Of a stretch of 27,993 nucleotides of DNA, positions 15,171-23,106 are shown in pieces; the first letter of the stretch is position 1, and each line of letters begins with the position of its first letter. A model generated the notes under the pieces. It did not search any database, was not told the origin of the DNA, and was given only the letters and a program-made list of their open reading frames with translations. The position numbers were made by a program, and so were the translations under genes. Origin of the DNA: Candidatus Lindowiibacteriota bacterium (lineage in GTDB: Bacteria; Lindowbacteria; 2-12-FULL-62-27); assembly GCA_023249255.1 (NCBI GenBank), contig JAHFCY010000012.1, positions 1 through 27,993 of the forward strand. Direction: 5' to 3'.

Positions 15171-16048
15171 TGTCGATCCTCGTCGATTCCCGGACACGGC
15201 TGATTGTGCAGGGCATCACCGGCCGTGACGGATCGTTTCACGCGCGGCAGATGATCGACTACGGCACAAACGTCGTGGCGGGGGTGACACCGGGAAAAGG
15301 CGGAACACGCGTCGACGGGTTGGACGTGCCGGTGTTCGACACGGTTCGGGAGGCGGTCGAAGCGGCGCAGGCGAATGCGTCCGTGATCTACGTGCCGGCC
15401 TCCGCTTCGGCGGACGCAATTTTGGAGTCCGCCGACGCCGGTGTGCAACTTGTCATCTGCATCACGGAAGGCATTCCGGTCAACGATATGCTTCGGGTCC
15501 ACCACCTTCTGGCGGGTGGCAACATCACGATCGTGGGGCCGAACTGCCCGGGCGTCATCTCGCCGGGAAAATGCAAAGTCGGCATCATGCCGGGATTCAT
15601 CCACAAACCGGGCCGTGTCGGCGTTGTGTCTCGCAGCGGGACGCTGACGTACGAAATCGTTTACGCGCTGACACAGGCAGGCATCGGCCAGTCGACATGC
15701 GTTGGTGTCGGCGGAGATCCGGTCATCGGTTCGAAATTCACCGATCTTCTTCCAAAATTCGAGGCTGATCCCGATACCGACGCGGTGGTGCTCGTGGGCG
15801 AAATCGGCGGCGCCGATGAGGAAGAGGCCGCAGCCTGGTACACGCGAAGTCCGCGCCGGATACGCATCGTCGCGTTCATTGCGGGTGTCAGCGCCCCTCC
15901 CGGCAAACGAATGGGCCACGCCGGCGCCATCATTTCGGGCGGAAAAGGAACGGCCAAAGATAAAATCGAAACGCTGATGAACCACGGTATTCCCGTCGCA
16001 TCCGACACGTCCCAGATTCCCGATCTTGTAAAAAAAGTTCCGGGCTGA
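15170..16048 (+). CDS. sucD: Succinyl-CoA synthetase alpha subunit
   Basis: The 292-residue alpha subunit carries the CoA-binding Rossmann domain ([43 protein letters not shown]). [13 protein letters not shown] and [22 protein letters not shown] follow. The phospho-histidine loop is [17 protein letters not shown] with His250 as the residue that is transiently phosphorylated in the family. [36 protein letters not shown] is also typical. All catalytic residues I can check are present. The ATG overlaps the sucC TAA by one base. The next gene begins 9 bp after the stop. The subunits act together in the cytoplasm. Confidence 0.95.
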   Translation: MSILVDSRTRLIVQGITGRDGSFHARQMIDYGTNVVAGVTPGKGGTRVDGLDVPVFDTVREAVEAAQANASVIYVPASASADAILESADAGVQLVICITEGIPVNDMLRVHHLLAGGNITIVGPNCPGVISPGKCKVGIMPGFIHKPGRVGVVSRSGTLTYEIVYALTQAGIGQSTCVGVGGDPVIGSKFTDLLPKFEADPDTDAVVLVGEIGGADEEEAAAWYTRSPRRIRIVAFIAGVSAPPGKRMGHAGAIISGGKGTAKDKIETLMNHGIPVASDTSQIPDLVKKVPG

Positions 16049-16057
16049 CTCGCCTTC

Positions 16058-16555
16058 ATGCGATCACTTCTCGTTCTTCTCCTGCTCGCGCTGGGAATGC
16101 TGTTCGTCGCCGACCGGATGCTTCAGCCTAAAATCCGCGAAGTGCCTCTCGAGGGAGTTCCGATTTCCGCCGGTCCGAAAGACGTCACATTCATGTCGGG
16201 TGTGATGATGGATCCACCCGTTCAGACCAATCCGTTTCTCGTGATTTTCAGTCCGATGGAACGGGTGACCGGCACTGCGCATGTGGTGTCCGGCTCTATC
16301 CATGAAGCGTCAGACCGAAGCGTGTGGTTCGTGTGGTCCATCCACCGATATCGAACACTGTGGAGGCTGGACAGGCAAACCAGGGGTGTGTCCGCCGTTT
16401 CAGGCGGTTCCGCCTGTCCAACGATTGTGGCCGGAATTTATCCTGTGATGTGCGGATTCTATGACAAAGACCGGGATCTGGAAATCGGCTCGATTCAGCG
16501 CGTGGATATCTCCGTCAAGCGAAAGGGCGTCTGGATAAATCTGGCGAAAGAGTAG
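16058..16555 (+). CDS. Membrane-anchored or secreted protein of unknown function
   Basis: I do not recognise this 165-residue protein. Residues 3-17 (SLLVLLLLALGMLFV) form a hydrophobic helix after MR, consistent with an uncleaved anchor or a signal peptide without a clear cleavage site. The rest is mostly beta-prone (DVTFMSGVMMDPPVQTNPFLVIFSP, GIYPVMCGFYDKDRDLEIGSIQRVDISVKRKGVWINLAKE). In the middle, a palindromic repeat (16368-16420) is read through in frame and contributes a basic, low-complexity segment of about 18 residues between WFVW and the YPVMCGFYDKDRD part. The gene starts 9 bp after sucD and probably belongs to the same transcript. It ends 5 bp before the convergent alkaline-phosphatase-superfamily gene. 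Two Cys residues remain outside any recognised motif. Confidence 0.6.
   Translation: MRSLLVLLLLALGMLFVADRMLQPKIREVPLEGVPISAGPKDVTFMSGVMMDPPVQTNPFLVIFSPMERVTGTAHVVSGSIHEASDRSVWFVWSIHRYRTLWRLDRQTRGVSAVSGGSACPTIVAGIYPVMCGFYDKDRDLEIGSIQRVDISVKRKGVWINLAKE
16368..16420. repeat. REP-like palindromic element inside a coding sequence
   Basis: Perfect 9-bp arms TGGACAGGC (16368-16376) and GCCTGTCCA (16412-16420) enclose a second hairpin, CCGCC (16392-16396) and GGCGG (16403-16407). An alternative stem AGGCGG/CCGCCT lies at 16402-16415. The element is G/C-rich, lies wholly inside the 16058-16555 frame and does not break it. Short nested palindromes like this resemble dispersed intergenic repeats, but no second copy was seen in the window. 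Confidence 0.55.
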
Positions 16556-16560
16556 GACTG

Positions 16561-17379
16561 TCAGTTCGGCCGGACGATCGCGTGATCGAACATGTGGGCC
16601 GGCGCGCGCGGCTCGTAGAGATTGACGATGGAGTGGGCCAGGTCGGTGACGTAATAGCGCTGATCGACTTTCCAGTTTCGTTTGAAATTCACTCCGCAGG
16701 CGAAGACCGGCACGTGCGTGACGATCTCGGTGTTCCAGGTCGCGATGCTGTGGCGGCCGTTATCGGTCATACCGTGGTCGGCAATCGCGATGAGGTTGTA
16801 GTTGCCGTGTGAAATTTTTTCGAGCCAGCTCCGGAGCCTTCCGATCCGCTCATCGCTTCGCTTGATCGCCCAGATGTACGGAGATTGCCACGAGTAGATG
16901 TGGCGCTTGGCGTCGCGACAGACATGTGCGTACTCGTCGGTTTCCACGGTGTAGACATAGCAGAAATCGACTTTCGGCAGGATCCGGCACGCCGCGGCGA
17001 TCCGCACGTCGTCCGACCGGTAATTCTTGTTCGGGTCGTACAGGTTGTCGATATTGAATCGCGCGCCCCGGCCGTCCCAGGGGTTGGTTCCGACCGACGC
17101 GGTCTTAAATCCCAAAAATTCGAGTCTGTGAAAGATCGTGTAGTTCTGAACATGATTTTGATGGCCGGTCAGAATTTTTTGCGTGATGTGGTTGGTGAGA
17201 TAGGGGCTCAGCGTGTAGACGTTCTGCCACAACACCCCGTCGCGGATCATGCGCCAGAAATTCGGCAGTCCAACCCATTGGTTGACTTTCCACAGCGCGT
17301 CATAGCGGACGCCATCGATCAGAACGAGGACGGTTTTGGGTGGTCTGCGATGGCGGTCGGAGGCGTGCGGAAAACTCAT
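16561..17379 (-). CDS. Alkaline-phosphatase-superfamily (type I phosphodiesterase-like) protein
   Basis: The 272-residue product opens with KTVLVLIDGVRYDAL, where Asp22 is the first metal ligand of the superfamily. TLSPYLTNHITQKILTG follows, with Thr62 in the position expected for the nucleophile. VETDEYAHV supplies Asp148 and His152, and IAIADHGMTDNGRH supplies Asp201, His202 and His210. These are the metal-ligand sets of nucleotide pyrophosphatase/phosphodiesterase and related enzymes. No signal peptide is apparent (the first 15 residues are charged), so it would act in the cytoplasm, which is less common for the family. The substrate cannot be inferred. It is the last gene of the eleven-gene leftward unit, starting 6 bp after the HAD gene. 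It ends 5 bp from the convergent gene, leaving no separate terminator. Confidence 0.75.
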   Translation of the reverse strand: MSFPHASDRHRRPPKTVLVLIDGVRYDALWKVNQWVGLPNFWRMIRDGVLWQNVYTLSPYLTNHITQKILTGHQNHVQNYTIFHRLEFLGFKTASVGTNPWDGRGARFNIDNLYDPNKNYRSDDVRIAAACRILPKVDFCYVYTVETDEYAHVCRDAKRHIYSWQSPYIWAIKRSDERIGRLRSWLEKISHGNYNLIAIADHGMTDNGRHSIATWNTEIVTHVPVFACGVNFKRNWKVDQRYYVTDLAHSIVNLYEPRAPAHMFDHAIVRPN

Positions 17380-17385
17380 GATCGG

Positions 17386-17850
17386 CTACAAGAGATGAAT
17401 GAACCGGAACAATTCCTCCCAGACGGCCGGGGCATGGAGAAGCTGGATACCGTAGTGGGCGCAAACCGGATCCATCTCGGTGTTGTCGTCCGCATAGGAG
17501 ATGGCTTCATGCGCATGTTCCACAATTCTGGAGAGAATGTCGTTTTTAAATTCGGTGGATGTCCGGCGGTCGCCGTCTGCCCGAAGATACAATTTGACCG
17601 GCAGCGGCAGTCCCTGCTCGGCCATCCACGCGCGGGTGATCGACCGGAACCGCTCTTCGCGGCCTGACAGCAAAATGACCGGATGCCGGGCCGACAGCCG
17701 GTTGAGGACTTCCCGGACGTACGGAAAAACGCGGTCCTGCGAGATGAGGTCCGGCCGCAAAAAATAATCCCAGTCGAACCCGCCGTCCGGAAGTTCCCGT
17801 CGGCGATGCGAGTTGTCGGCGATGGTGCCGTCGATATTGCAGATCAACAT
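17386..17850 (-). CDS. HAD-fold protein (PNKP-phosphatase-like) with Asn in place of the nucleophile
   Basis: The 154-residue protein resembles HAD phosphatases of the T4 polynucleotide-kinase 3'-phosphatase kind. Motif I reads MLICNIDGTIADN, where the usual DxDGT is NxDGT: Asn5 (codon AAT) replaces the nucleophilic Asp while Asp7 is kept. Motif II is VILLSGREERF, the motif III Lys is in STEFKND, and motif IV is SYADDNTEMD, all intact. DWDYFLRPDLISQDRVFPYVREVLNRL between motifs I and II matches this subgroup. With motif I changed, phosphotransfer should be lost or strongly reduced, so it may bind a phosphorylated ligand instead, or a base error may be present. I prefer the ATG at 17850 because it places motif I at the N-terminus; the frame is open to 17883. 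It overlaps the upstream fusion gene by 7 bp. Confidence 0.75.
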   Translation of the reverse strand: MLICNIDGTIADNSHRRRELPDGGFDWDYFLRPDLISQDRVFPYVREVLNRLSARHPVILLSGREERFRSITRAWMAEQGLPLPVKLYLRADGDRRTSTEFKNDILSRIVEHAHEAISYADDNTEMDPVCAHYGIQLLHAPAVWEELFRFIHLL

Positions 17851-19184
17851 GTCGTTTTGCGAGTGTGCATGTCGCAGGAGCAAAATTCAAGCAAGACTCG
17901 CGACGCGGATTTCGGATGCAGAAAGAGAATCTGTTTCCCGCGTGTGCCGGCCCGCCTCCCGCCGATCATCTCCACGCCTTTGGACTTCAGTTCGGTTTCC
18001 AGCGCAGCCAGATCCGCGATTTCGAAGGCGACATGATGAAGTCCACCCCCGCGCTCGGCGACAAATTTTGCCACGGGGCTTGCGGGAGAGAGGGGACGAA
18101 GAAGTTCGATGTGAAATCCGCCGGCGTTGAAAAACGCGGTCTCGACTCCCTCGGCCGCAAAGACTTCCCGCCGTTCCAGAAAAAATCCGAGTTTCTGATA
18201 GTCGGCGACCGCCCGATCCATGTTCTCGACGGCCACCGCGACGTGGTCGGGCGAAAAGCGCGCCAGATCTCCGATCCGGCGATAGATGTCGGTCGCAAAG
18301 GAAAGGGTTGAGACGATCTCGCACGCCGCAGCCGAAATCCGGTCCGACCACCTTTTGGTGAGAGCTTGTGCAAGCCGCCACGTCCATTTTCGCCGATCCG
18401 CCGCCTTTTTGACGTCGGTCCGCATCGCGTCTGTCCGACATCCGGCAAGCACCTCCTCCAGCTCCGTCGTGCCGTCGCCGTCGACAGCGGACGTCAGGAT
18501 CGGTTTTTTGCCGATGATGTTTTGAAGAATCGCCGCGGTCTCAGCCGCGCCGGACTTGTCGGCCTTGTTCACCACGAGGATGTCGGCGACGGCCGCGGGA
18601 CTTGATTTCATCGCCTGAATGTCGTCGCCCAACCCCGGCGCTTCGACCACGATCAGCGTATCGGCCACCTGACGGATCGACAGTTCGTCCTGGCCGATGC
18701 CGACCGTCTCGACAAATACAATCTCACAGCCGAACGACTGCATGGCCGCCGCCATGTCGATCAATTTTTCTGAAAGGCCTCCGGTCGCGCCGCGCGTCGC
18801 GACAGATCGGAAAAAAACGTGAGGCGCCAACGCCGGCATGCGCACTCGATCGCCGAGCAGCGCCCCTCCCGTATCCGGATGGCTCGGATCTACAGCCAGA
18901 ACGCCGATTTGAAATTCCCCACGCGCTTCGCCACCCCTCGATTTTGTGAGACGTGCCGTCTCGCGCTCCACAATCCGCGCAAGAAGCAGACTCTTTCCGA
19001 CGCCGGCCGCGCCCGTCACACCTACCATGTACGGCAGGCTTCCGCCTTCAATCCGGGCGAGTTGTTCCAGACCCCTGGGATCGCCGTCGTCGAGAAGCGT
19101 CAAGAGCCGCGCAAGATTTCGCCGGCCGGTTTCTTTTCGGCCAGCCGGCTTCGGCTTTGCCTTTGATTTTGTCCGTCTGGGCAC
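17844..19184 (-). CDS. meaB: MeaB-type GTPase fused to methylmalonyl-CoA epimerase
   Basis: The 446-residue protein joins two functions of the same pathway. Residues about 20-300 are MeaB/ArgK: GVTGAAGVGKSLL (55-67, Lys64 in the P-loop), LAVDPSHPDTGGALLGDRVRM, VETVGIGQDELSIRQVADTLIVV and the guanine-specificity motif NKAD (206-209). In the family this GTPase loads and protects methylmalonyl-CoA mutase. From about residue 310 a VOC-fold epimerase follows: DHVAVAVENMDRAVADYQKLGF, FFNAGGFHIELLRPL, GGLHHVAFEIADL and RVLLEFCS. His314, Glu360, one of His383/His384, and Glu433 fit the metal ligands. It converts the (2S) and (2R) methylmalonyl-CoA epimers. No stop or frameshift separates the parts. 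The start is GTG at 19184, 2 bp after the B12 subunit gene, and the stop overlaps the HAD gene. Confidence 0.9.
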   Translation of the reverse strand: MPRRTKSKAKPKPAGRKETGRRNLARLLTLLDDGDPRGLEQLARIEGGSLPYMVGVTGAAGVGKSLLLARIVERETARLTKSRGGEARGEFQIGVLAVDPSHPDTGGALLGDRVRMPALAPHVFFRSVATRGATGGLSEKLIDMAAAMQSFGCEIVFVETVGIGQDELSIRQVADTLIVVEAPGLGDDIQAMKSSPAAVADILVVNKADKSGAAETAAILQNIIGKKPILTSAVDGDGTTELEEVLAGCRTDAMRTDVKKAADRRKWTWRLAQALTKRWSDRISAAACEIVSTLSFATDIYRRIGDLARFSPDHVAVAVENMDRAVADYQKLGFFLERREVFAAEGVETAFFNAGGFHIELLRPLSPASPVAKFVAERGGGLHHVAFEIADLAALETELKSKGVEMIGGRRAGTRGKQILFLHPKSASRVLLEFCSCDMHTRKTTC

Positions 19185-19186
19185 GA

Positions 19187-19657
19187 TTATTTGGAAGACT
19201 TTCGGCCGCGTGAGAGGGTTGTCTTCAGATCTGTGACGATGGTTTGAAGCGACGCGCCGGGCGCGTAGACTTCGAAAAATCCGAGTTTGAGCAGTTTTTT
19301 TCGATCGTCCGGCGGGATGACACCACCGCCGAAGAGGGCGATGGATCCAAAAATTTTCTGTTTTTTCATCTCGGCCACGACTGATGTGAAATTGGCCATG
19401 TGTCCGCCGGAGAGAGACGACAGGCCCATCGCGTGAACATCTTCCTCGACGCAGGCTCGAACCACATCCTGCGGCCTCTGGCGGATTCCGGTGTAAATCA
19501 CTTCGAATCCGGCGTCTTTCAACCCTTGGGCGATGACTTTCGCGCCGCGGTCATGGCCGTCCAGTCCGACTTTGGCGACGAGAACGCGGTAGGGAGAATT
19601 CATCCCGCTTCCTGCGCCTGCCTGCGCCTGCTGGATTCCCTTCATCCGGTCGGTCAT
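19187..19657 (-). CDS. Methylmalonyl-CoA mutase, B12-binding subunit
   Basis: The 156-residue protein is the C-terminal cobalamin-binding domain of methylmalonyl-CoA mutase encoded as a separate chain. RVLVAKVGLDGHDRGAKVIAQGL contains the DxHxxG motif with His35 as the lower cobalt ligand. GFEVIYTGIRQRPQDVVRACVEEDVHAMGLSSLSGGHMANF and FGGGVIPPDDRKKL complete the Rossmann fold. It should pair with the catalytic subunit encoded at 20273-21904. Two starts are possible: ATG 19657, which overlaps the lipoprotein stop by 4 bp, or ATG 19603, which has AGGAAG 4 bp upstream. The 18 residues between them are low-complexity (a 10-bp tandem repeat at 19611-19630), so the shorter form may be the true one. 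The MeaB-epimerase gene begins 2 bp after its stop. Confidence 0.9.
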   Translation of the reverse strand: MTDRMKGIQQAQAGAGSGMNSPYRVLVAKVGLDGHDRGAKVIAQGLKDAGFEVIYTGIRQRPQDVVRACVEEDVHAMGLSSLSGGHMANFTSVVAEMKKQKIFGSIALFGGGVIPPDDRKKLLKLGFFEVYAPGASLQTIVTDLKTTLSRGRKSSK

Positions 19658-20289
19658 CGGCCTGTACCGGCTGACGGTTTCGCGGCGGTTCCGTCGCCCC
19701 AGAACGGGTCGCCGACGTATCCAAGAATGTCCCAGCCGGCCCGGTCGGCCAGCACAAACGTGCCGCGGCCGTGTACGCTGGTGAGGGTACCGTTCTGCGC
19801 CAGAATTTTTTCGATCGTGAATTCGATGGTGACTTCCGCCCGGTCCTGGTCTTTATTGAAAATCGGCTTGGCCGGCCAGACCTCGGCGCTGATCGTCACG
19901 TATCTGTCAAAATCGTCCTTGACGCGGTCGGCGATCCACTGCACGTCGGAGTATTTGGTCATCATCCCCTTCATGCCTTTCCAATCTTTCATCTGATATT
20001 TTTGAAAAAGCTGGACGACCCGCTCGTTGGGCGCGCGAAGATTCGGCATTTTGAGTCTGGATGCGGCGACGTCTGGATTTTTCCCCTTGTGGATGCGAAG
20101 CCATTTGTTGTTCAGAATATTCGTGTTGATGGCGCCGCACCCGGCCAGAAGCAGGAGGGAGAAGACGACGGAAGATGGACGGCAGAAGACCGCAGAATAT
20201 CCACCTGAAATATTTCTTCTTCCGTCTTCTTTTCTTCTCCCCACTTCCGCCTTCCGACGTCCGCCTTCCCCGTCAAACAATCCTCGCAT
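19654..20289 (-). CDS. Putative lipoprotein with repeat-derived signal region
   Basis: I do not recognise the mature protein. The 211-residue precursor has a lipobox, SLLLLAGCG, with Cys51 as the expected lipidation site, after a weakly hydrophobic run. The start ATG at 20289 is preceded by GGAGAGG with 6-bp spacing, a strong ribosome-binding site, so the 50-residue leader is probably translated. That leader is unusually long and basic ([17 protein letters not shown]) because residues about 17-45 are encoded by an inverted repeat (20157-20241). The mature part includes [40 protein letters not shown] and [42 protein letters not shown]. It looks like a small alpha/beta domain of the NTF2-like size range. 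The gene sits between the two mutase subunit genes and overlaps both (17 bp and 4 bp), an odd position for an envelope protein. Confidence 0.6.
   Translation of the reverse strand: MRGLFDGEGGRRKAEVGRRKEDGRRNISGGYSAVFCRPSSVVFSLLLLAGCGAINTNILNNKWLRIHKGKNPDVAASRLKMPNLRAPNERVVQLFQKYQMKDWKGMKGMMTKYSDVQWIADRVKDDFDRYVTISAEVWPAKPIFNKDQDRAEVTIEFTIEKILAQNGTLTSVHGRGTFVLADRAGWDILGYVGDPFWGDGTAAKPSAGTGR
20157..20241. repeat. Purine/pyrimidine inverted repeat in the lipoprotein leader
   Basis: The left arm (20157-20175) begins GGGAGAAGAC and the right arm (20218-20241) is its complement apart from short length differences. The core GAAGAC-GGAAGA is shared, with an extra GAC in the left copy. One strand of each arm is almost pure purine. 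The element lies wholly within the lipoprotein frame, just before its hydrophobic segment, and resembles short dispersed repeats rather than protein-coding sequence. No other copy was noticed in the window. Confidence 0.5.
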
Positions 20290-21904
20290 GACTGGCCTCT
20301 CCAAAAACTTTTTTCATCGCACCGGCGATCTCGCCGACGGTTGCGCCTGACTCGACGGCCGTGACGATGTGCGGCATGAGATTCTCCGTGCTTACGGCCG
20401 CTTTCGTCAACCGGTTGCACGCCGATTGTGCGGCCCTGCCATTCCGCTTTTTCCGAAACGCCCGGAGCCGTTTGACCTGATCGCGTTCGAGTTTGGCGTC
20501 GATTTTCAGCATCGGCACCGGCTCTTCCCTGTCGGTTTTGAAATCATTCACGCCGACGACAATTTCTTCCCGTCCCTCGATCTGTTTCTGGACCGCGTAG
20601 GCGCTTCGCTGAATCTCCCGCTGGGGATACCCGGCTTCGATCGCGGCGACGGCGCCTCCCATCTCGTCAACTTTCCGGATGATCGCCAGGGTCTCATCCT
20701 CCAGCCGGTCGGTCAGGTATTCGATGTATGGCGCGCCGCCGAGCGGATCAACGGTGTCGCCGATTTTGCTTTCATGCGCGAGGATCTGCTGGGTGCGCAG
20801 GGCCACGGTCGCGCCGGTTTCGGTTGGAAGACACAGCGCTTCGTCGTAGGCATTGGTGTGAAGCGACTGCGTGCCGCCGAGGACGGCCGCGAGGGCCTGG
20901 ACGGTCGTGCGGGCGATGTTGTTGAGCGGTTGCTGGGCAGTCAGGGTCGATCCCGCGGTCTGCGTGTGAAATCGGTGCATCCATGATTTCGGATCTTTGG
21001 CCTTGAATCGTTCCAGGCAGAGTTTCGCCCAGACGCGCCGCGCCGCTCTGAACTTCGCGACTTCCTCGAAAAACTGGTTGTGCGCGTTCCAGAAAAACGA
21101 TACGCGCGGCAGAAAGCGGTCGGGGTTGAGTCCGCGCCCGATCGCCGACTCGACGTAACAGATCGCGTTGGCGAATGTCAGGCCCAACTCCTGAGCCGCT
21201 GTCGCGCCGGCTTCCCGGATGTGATAGCCGGAGATGGAGATCGTATTCCAATTCGGAACGGTCCGGCCGCCGAATTCGAAAATATCGGAGATGATTCGAA
21301 GCGACGGCCTCGGCGGAAAAATGTAGGTGCCTCGCGCGATGTATTCCTTCAATACGTCATTTTGAATGGTGCCGTTGAGTTTTTCGGCCTGCACGCCGCG
21401 GCGTTTTGCCACGGCCAGTACCAGCGCCCAGAGAATCGACGCGGGGGCGTTGATGGTCATGGATACCGATACGCGATCGAGCGGGATGTCCTTGAAGAGA
21501 CGCTCCATGTCTTCGATTGAATCGATTGCAACGCCGACTTTTCCGACTTCACCCGCCGCCAGCGGATCGTCCGAGTCGAGTCCCAGCTGGGTCGGCAGAT
21601 CGAACGCGACCGAGAGTCCCGTCTGGCCCTGTGACAGAAGATATTTATATCGCGCGTTGGATTCGGCGGCGGTTCCGAATCCGGCATACTGCCGCATCGT
21701 CCAGAATTTTCCACGAAACATGCTGGCCAGAATTCCACGGGTGAATGGATACTCGCCCGGAAATCCCACATGCCCCGGCGGCGTTTCGTCGGAATAGAGC
21801 GGCTCGACCGGGATACCCGAACTGGTCGCAAATTTTTTATGCCGCTCGGGAACCTTGCGGATCAGCGATCCATAGGACCCCTTTTTCCAGTCGGAAAAAT
21901 TCAT
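20273..21904 (-). CDS. Methylmalonyl-CoA mutase, large catalytic subunit
   Basis: The 543-residue TIM-barrel chain interconverts succinyl-CoA and (2R)-methylmalonyl-CoA with adenosylcobalamin. It starts near the family N-terminus and shows [38 protein letters not shown] and [19 protein letters not shown]. Tyr73 (in RQYAGF) and Arg191 (in [13 protein letters not shown]) correspond to the pair that characterises methylmalonyl-CoA mutase; isobutyryl-CoA mutases have Phe and Gln. [27 protein letters not shown] and [22 protein letters not shown] are also present. The B12 domain is absent here and is encoded at 19187-19657. The ATG overlaps the CoA-transferase stop by 4 bp (21901-21904). The C-terminus ends with a normal linker helix, not a truncation. 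Confidence 0.93.
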   Translation of the reverse strand: MNFSDWKKGSYGSLIRKVPERHKKFATSSGIPVEPLYSDETPPGHVGFPGEYPFTRGILASMFRGKFWTMRQYAGFGTAAESNARYKYLLSQGQTGLSVAFDLPTQLGLDSDDPLAAGEVGKVGVAIDSIEDMERLFKDIPLDRVSVSMTINAPASILWALVLAVAKRRGVQAEKLNGTIQNDVLKEYIARGTYIFPPRPSLRIISDIFEFGGRTVPNWNTISISGYHIREAGATAAQELGLTFANAICYVESAIGRGLNPDRFLPRVSFFWNAHNQFFEEVAKFRAARRVWAKLCLERFKAKDPKSWMHRFHTQTAGSTLTAQQPLNNIARTTVQALAAVLGGTQSLHTNAYDEALCLPTETGATVALRTQQILAHESKIGDTVDPLGGAPYIEYLTDRLEDETLAIIRKVDEMGGAVAAIEAGYPQREIQRSAYAVQKQIEGREEIVVGVNDFKTDREEPVPMLKIDAKLERDQVKRLRAFRKKRNGRAAQSACNRLTKAAVSTENLMPHIVTAVESGATVGEIAGAMKKVFGEASHARIV

Positions 21905-23106
21905 GGATTGAACGCGCCGCTTTCCCGCAGCTTTTTCACGTCCGCCGCCGTCAGGCCGAGCTCGGCCAGAATCTCGTCCGTGTGCTCGCCGAGCGTCGGT
22001 GGTCCGCGGCGGATCTGCGCGGGCGTGTCGGAGAGTTTGACCGGCGAGCCGGCCATTTCCAGAGACGCGATATTTTTGTGCGGTACGAGCGTGCGCATGC
22101 CGCGCGCCAGAACCTGTGGATGCGAAAAGACCTGATCGATGTCGAGAATCGGCGCGGCAGGCACACCAGCCCGGTCGAGAATATCAATCCACTCCGCCGC
22201 CATCCGGGTTCGAAACAGATCGGACAAAACGGGAAACAACAAATCGTGATTTTGCACGCGATCCGGATTGGTTTTGAATCGGGGGTCGGCCGCAAGATCC
22301 GCCCGGCTGATAGCCGTGCAGAAAGTCGACCAGATCCGGTCATTTCCGACAGCAACGTTGAAATAGCAGTCCCGCGCCTGAAAAGTTTCGTAGGGACAGA
22401 TGCTCGGATGCTGATTACCGAGGCGTTTGGGCACGACGCCGGTCGAAAGATATTTCTGTCCCTGAAATGTCAGCAGGGATATCTGGCCGTCAAGCATCGA
22501 AATGTCGACGAACTGTCCGCGTCCTGTTTTTTCCCGCTCGTACAGGGCGAGCAATGTTCCCTGGACCGCGTAGAGGCCGGCGACAAGATCGGCGATCGAC
22601 GTGCCGACTTTGGTCGGCGGCCCGTCGGAATCGCCTGTGATGCTCATCATGCCCGACAGGCCCTGCACGGCCAGGTCATAGCCGGGGCGGAGGGCATCCG
22701 GTCCGGTCGCGCCGAATCCAGAGATCGAAACGTAAATCAATCTCGGAAATTGCGTATGAAGTGCCGCGTAGTCGAGGCCCATTTTTTTCAAACTTCCCGG
22801 GCGGAAATTTTCGATCAGGATGTCGGCCCGGCCCGCTATTTTTTTGATGAGATCGACCGCATCAGCCGATTTCAGATTCAACGCGGCACTGCGTTTGTTC
22901 CGGTTGATGGATAGAAAATAGGTGCTCTCGCCCTCGACAAACGGGGGACCAAAAGCCCGCGTGTCGTCACCCTCCCCCGGTCTTTCGATTTTGATGACGT
23001 CCGCGCCGAAATCGCCGAGGATCTGCGTGGCGAACGGCCCCGCGAGAACTTTGGTGAGGTCGAGAATGCGGACGCCGTCAAGAGGCGCGCGGCACTGTGT
23101 CGTCAC
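21901..23106 (-). CDS. CaiB/BaiF (family III) CoA-transferase
   Basis: Family III transferases move CoA between acyl-CoA and a free acid through an aspartyl-CoA anhydride. The 401-residue protein begins with [40 protein letters not shown], the family signature. [47 protein letters not shown] and [21 protein letters not shown] follow; the Asp of VDISMLD is the expected catalytic residue. [24 protein letters not shown] and [16 protein letters not shown] are typical of the C-terminus. Substrates are not readable. The context suggests succinyl-CoA or a propionyl/methylmalonyl derivative as donor, but that is inference. The start is GTG, overlapping the response-regulator stop by 4 bp (GTGA), and the mutase follows with another overlap, so the three are tightly coupled. 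Confidence 0.92.
   Translation of the reverse strand: MTTQCRAPLDGVRILDLTKVLAGPFATQILGDFGADVIKIERPGEGDDTRAFGPPFVEGESTYFLSINRNKRSAALNLKSADAVDLIKKIAGRADILIENFRPGSLKKMGLDYAALHTQFPRLIYVSISGFGATGPDALRPGYDLAVQGLSGMMSITGDSDGPPTKVGTSIADLVAGLYAVQGTLLALYEREKTGRGQFVDISMLDGQISLLTFQGQKYLSTGVVPKRLGNQHPSICPYETFQARDCYFNVAVGNDRIWSTFCTAISRADLAADPRFKTNPDRVQNHDLLFPVLSDLFRTRMAAEWIDILDRAGVPAAPILDIDQVFSHPQVLARGMRTLVPHKNIASLEMAGSPVKLSDTPAQIRRGPPTLGEHTDEILAELGLTAADVKKLRESGAFNP

Noticed and set aside
15071-15985. Leftward open frame opposite sucD
   Set aside because: Antisense shadow of a confident sucD; composition rich in Arg, Asp and His and no family resemblance.
21745-22914. Rightward open frame opposite the CaiB/BaiF gene
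   Set aside because: Shadow of a strongly supported CoA-transferase; Arg/His-rich without any domain.
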